DNA of 7,023 bases from positions 2,136-9,158 of the forward strand of contig PACG01000068.1 of NCBI GenBank assembly GCA_002699335.1, read 5' to 3'. How positions within the stretch are numbered: the stretch's first letter is position 1; each line of letters starts with the position of its first letter. The DNA is from Candidatus Poribacteria bacterium. GTDB taxonomy: Bacteria; Poribacteria; WGA-4E; UBA9662. Position numbers and translations under genes: made by a program. The notes beneath the pieces were generated by a model. That model ran no database searches, was not told the origin of the DNA, and was given only the letters and a program-made list of their open reading frames with translations. Shown piece by piece: positions 6,545-7,023 of the stretch.

Positions 6545-6667
6545 CTCAAAATTTCCAGATTCCAATATTGCTAGGTTTCAAACGGCCTAAAATTACAGTA
6601 GAAGCCCAAAGACTCTAAGTAAATGTGTTGACAGGTCTTTTATTCTGATTTCATTCGGGCAATTCCC

Positions 6668-6696
6668 ATTCTATCAAGATTTCAAATTGATGTAAA
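6668..6696 (-). promoter_or_regulatory. Sigma70-like promoter
   Basis: On the minus strand TTTACA (6691-6696) and TAGAAT (6668-6673) are separated by exactly 17 nt. Each hexamer differs from TTGACA/TATAAT by one base. Transcription would begin near 6661, about 117 nt before the LamG relic's ATG. The site lies between the terminator at 6764-6797 and the LamG relic, where a promoter for the LamG/CotH unit is expected. This is prediction by eye only. Confidence 0.5.
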
Positions 6697-6763
6697 GTTT
6701 GCAGTCAAAAGGAATTAAAATAACTGCTAGCTGACGAGTTCTATTCAATCAATGGCTAGACTA

Positions 6764-6797
6764 AAAAGCCCTCCAGGCTGTTTAACCCGAAGGGCTT
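6764..6797 (-). terminator. Rho-independent terminator after the FlgD-like tail
   Basis: On the minus strand AAGCCCT (6791-6797) pairs with AGGGCTT (6766-6772) across an 18-nt loop, and the T-run of TTTTT ends the structure. It starts 25 nt past the TAG at 6823. An alternative small CCCTTCGGG hairpin is nested in its left side. The loop is longer than typical, but position and T-run fit. Confidence 0.6.
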
Positions 6798-6822
6798 ATT
6801 ACATGAAAGAACAAGACGAAGA

Positions 6823-7023
6823 CTACTTCAGAATCACCATCTTTCTGATGCTTGTATAACCACCAGCTTGCAACTGATAGAGGTAAGTGCCGTTAGCCAC
6901 AACCTGACTCGTTTCACCCTTCCCATCCCAATAAGCCGCCTGGTCTGCGGTCACCTACCTACCTACTATCATCATCCCTAGCTGTAGTTGTCGTACCCGT
7001 TTCCCCTGCACATCATAGAGAGC
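6823..7023 (-). pseudogene. FlgD-Ig-like C-terminal tail of an exported protein, with in-frame TAG; runs off the window
   Basis: The final 66 codons of a minus-strand gene whose body lies beyond the right edge. It reads 'ALYDVQGKRVRQLQLGM', a TAG at 6955-6957, then 'VTADQAAYWDGKGETSQVV', 'ANGTYLYQLQAGGYTSIRKM' and 'VILK' before the TAG stop. This is the FlgD Ig-like / type-IX-like tail common at the end of large exported proteins: '(I/L)YD..G..VR.L.LG', then 'AAYWDG', then '(A/S)(N/S)G.Y.YQL.AG...KM(V)'. The TAG sits where family members usually have Tyr, and spacing between the flanking motifs is normal, so a single substitution explains it with no frameshift. It lies beside a CCTA triplicate (about 6952-6967). 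Known roles of such tails are anchoring or export; which applies here is unknown. Confidence 0.65.

Noticed and set aside
2176..6957. Possible reassignment of TAG or TAA, since several in-frame stops sit in otherwise coherent protein frames
   Set aside because: Both stop types occur inside frames, the intact genes end in TAA and the FlgD-like tail ends in TAG at the expected place, and the LamG relic also has real frameshifts. Ordinary gene decay explains it better.

Overview
The window reads as accessory DNA from an environmental bacterium whose genome is rich in large secreted repeat proteins. Three things suggest a Poribacteria-like or similar sponge- or ocean-associated lineage: a secreted LamG relic (signal peptide, then a 'DGDGDYMEVADSDSL' start and a 'GLVGYWNFDD' end), a FlgD-Ig-like tail ending '...ANGTYLYQLQAGGY...KMVILK', and a secreted ankyrin/CotH protein. 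This taxonomic guess comes from remembered sequence style, not from a search, and is moderate to weak. Base composition is mid-range.

Only two genes look intact, both on the minus strand. The first is a PhyH-type Fe(II)/2-oxoglutarate dioxygenase (823-1629). The second is an 822-residue secreted protein (3132-5600) in which a CotH-kinase-like domain lies between two homologous ankyrin modules. Directly downstream, in the same frame and separated only by one TAA (3132-3134), is a third homologous ankyrin module (to 2676). The locus is therefore ANK-CotH-ANK-stop-ANK.

Nearly everything else is decayed coding sequence. From right to left: a FlgD-Ig-like C-terminus with one in-frame TAG (6823-7023) followed by a likely terminator (6764-6797); a good sigma70-like promoter (6668-6696); a LamG protein gene broken by at least five frame changes (5632-6544), ending 31 nt before the CotH gene; an Ig-like/beta-sandwich tail relic (1996-2406); a plus-strand C-terminal relic (592-801); and a minus-strand fragment resembling an esterase C-terminus (293-439). 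The fragment at 293-439 lies among several perfect or near-perfect inverted repeats (235-272, 335-359, 450-470, 542-559).

Functionally, the promoter at 6668-6696, the LamG relic and the CotH gene share a direction with no obvious terminator between them, so they may once have formed one transcription unit for exported proteins. The dioxygenase stands alone, with a strong ribosome binding site that fixes its start. No RNA genes, CRISPR array or recognisable transposase were seen.
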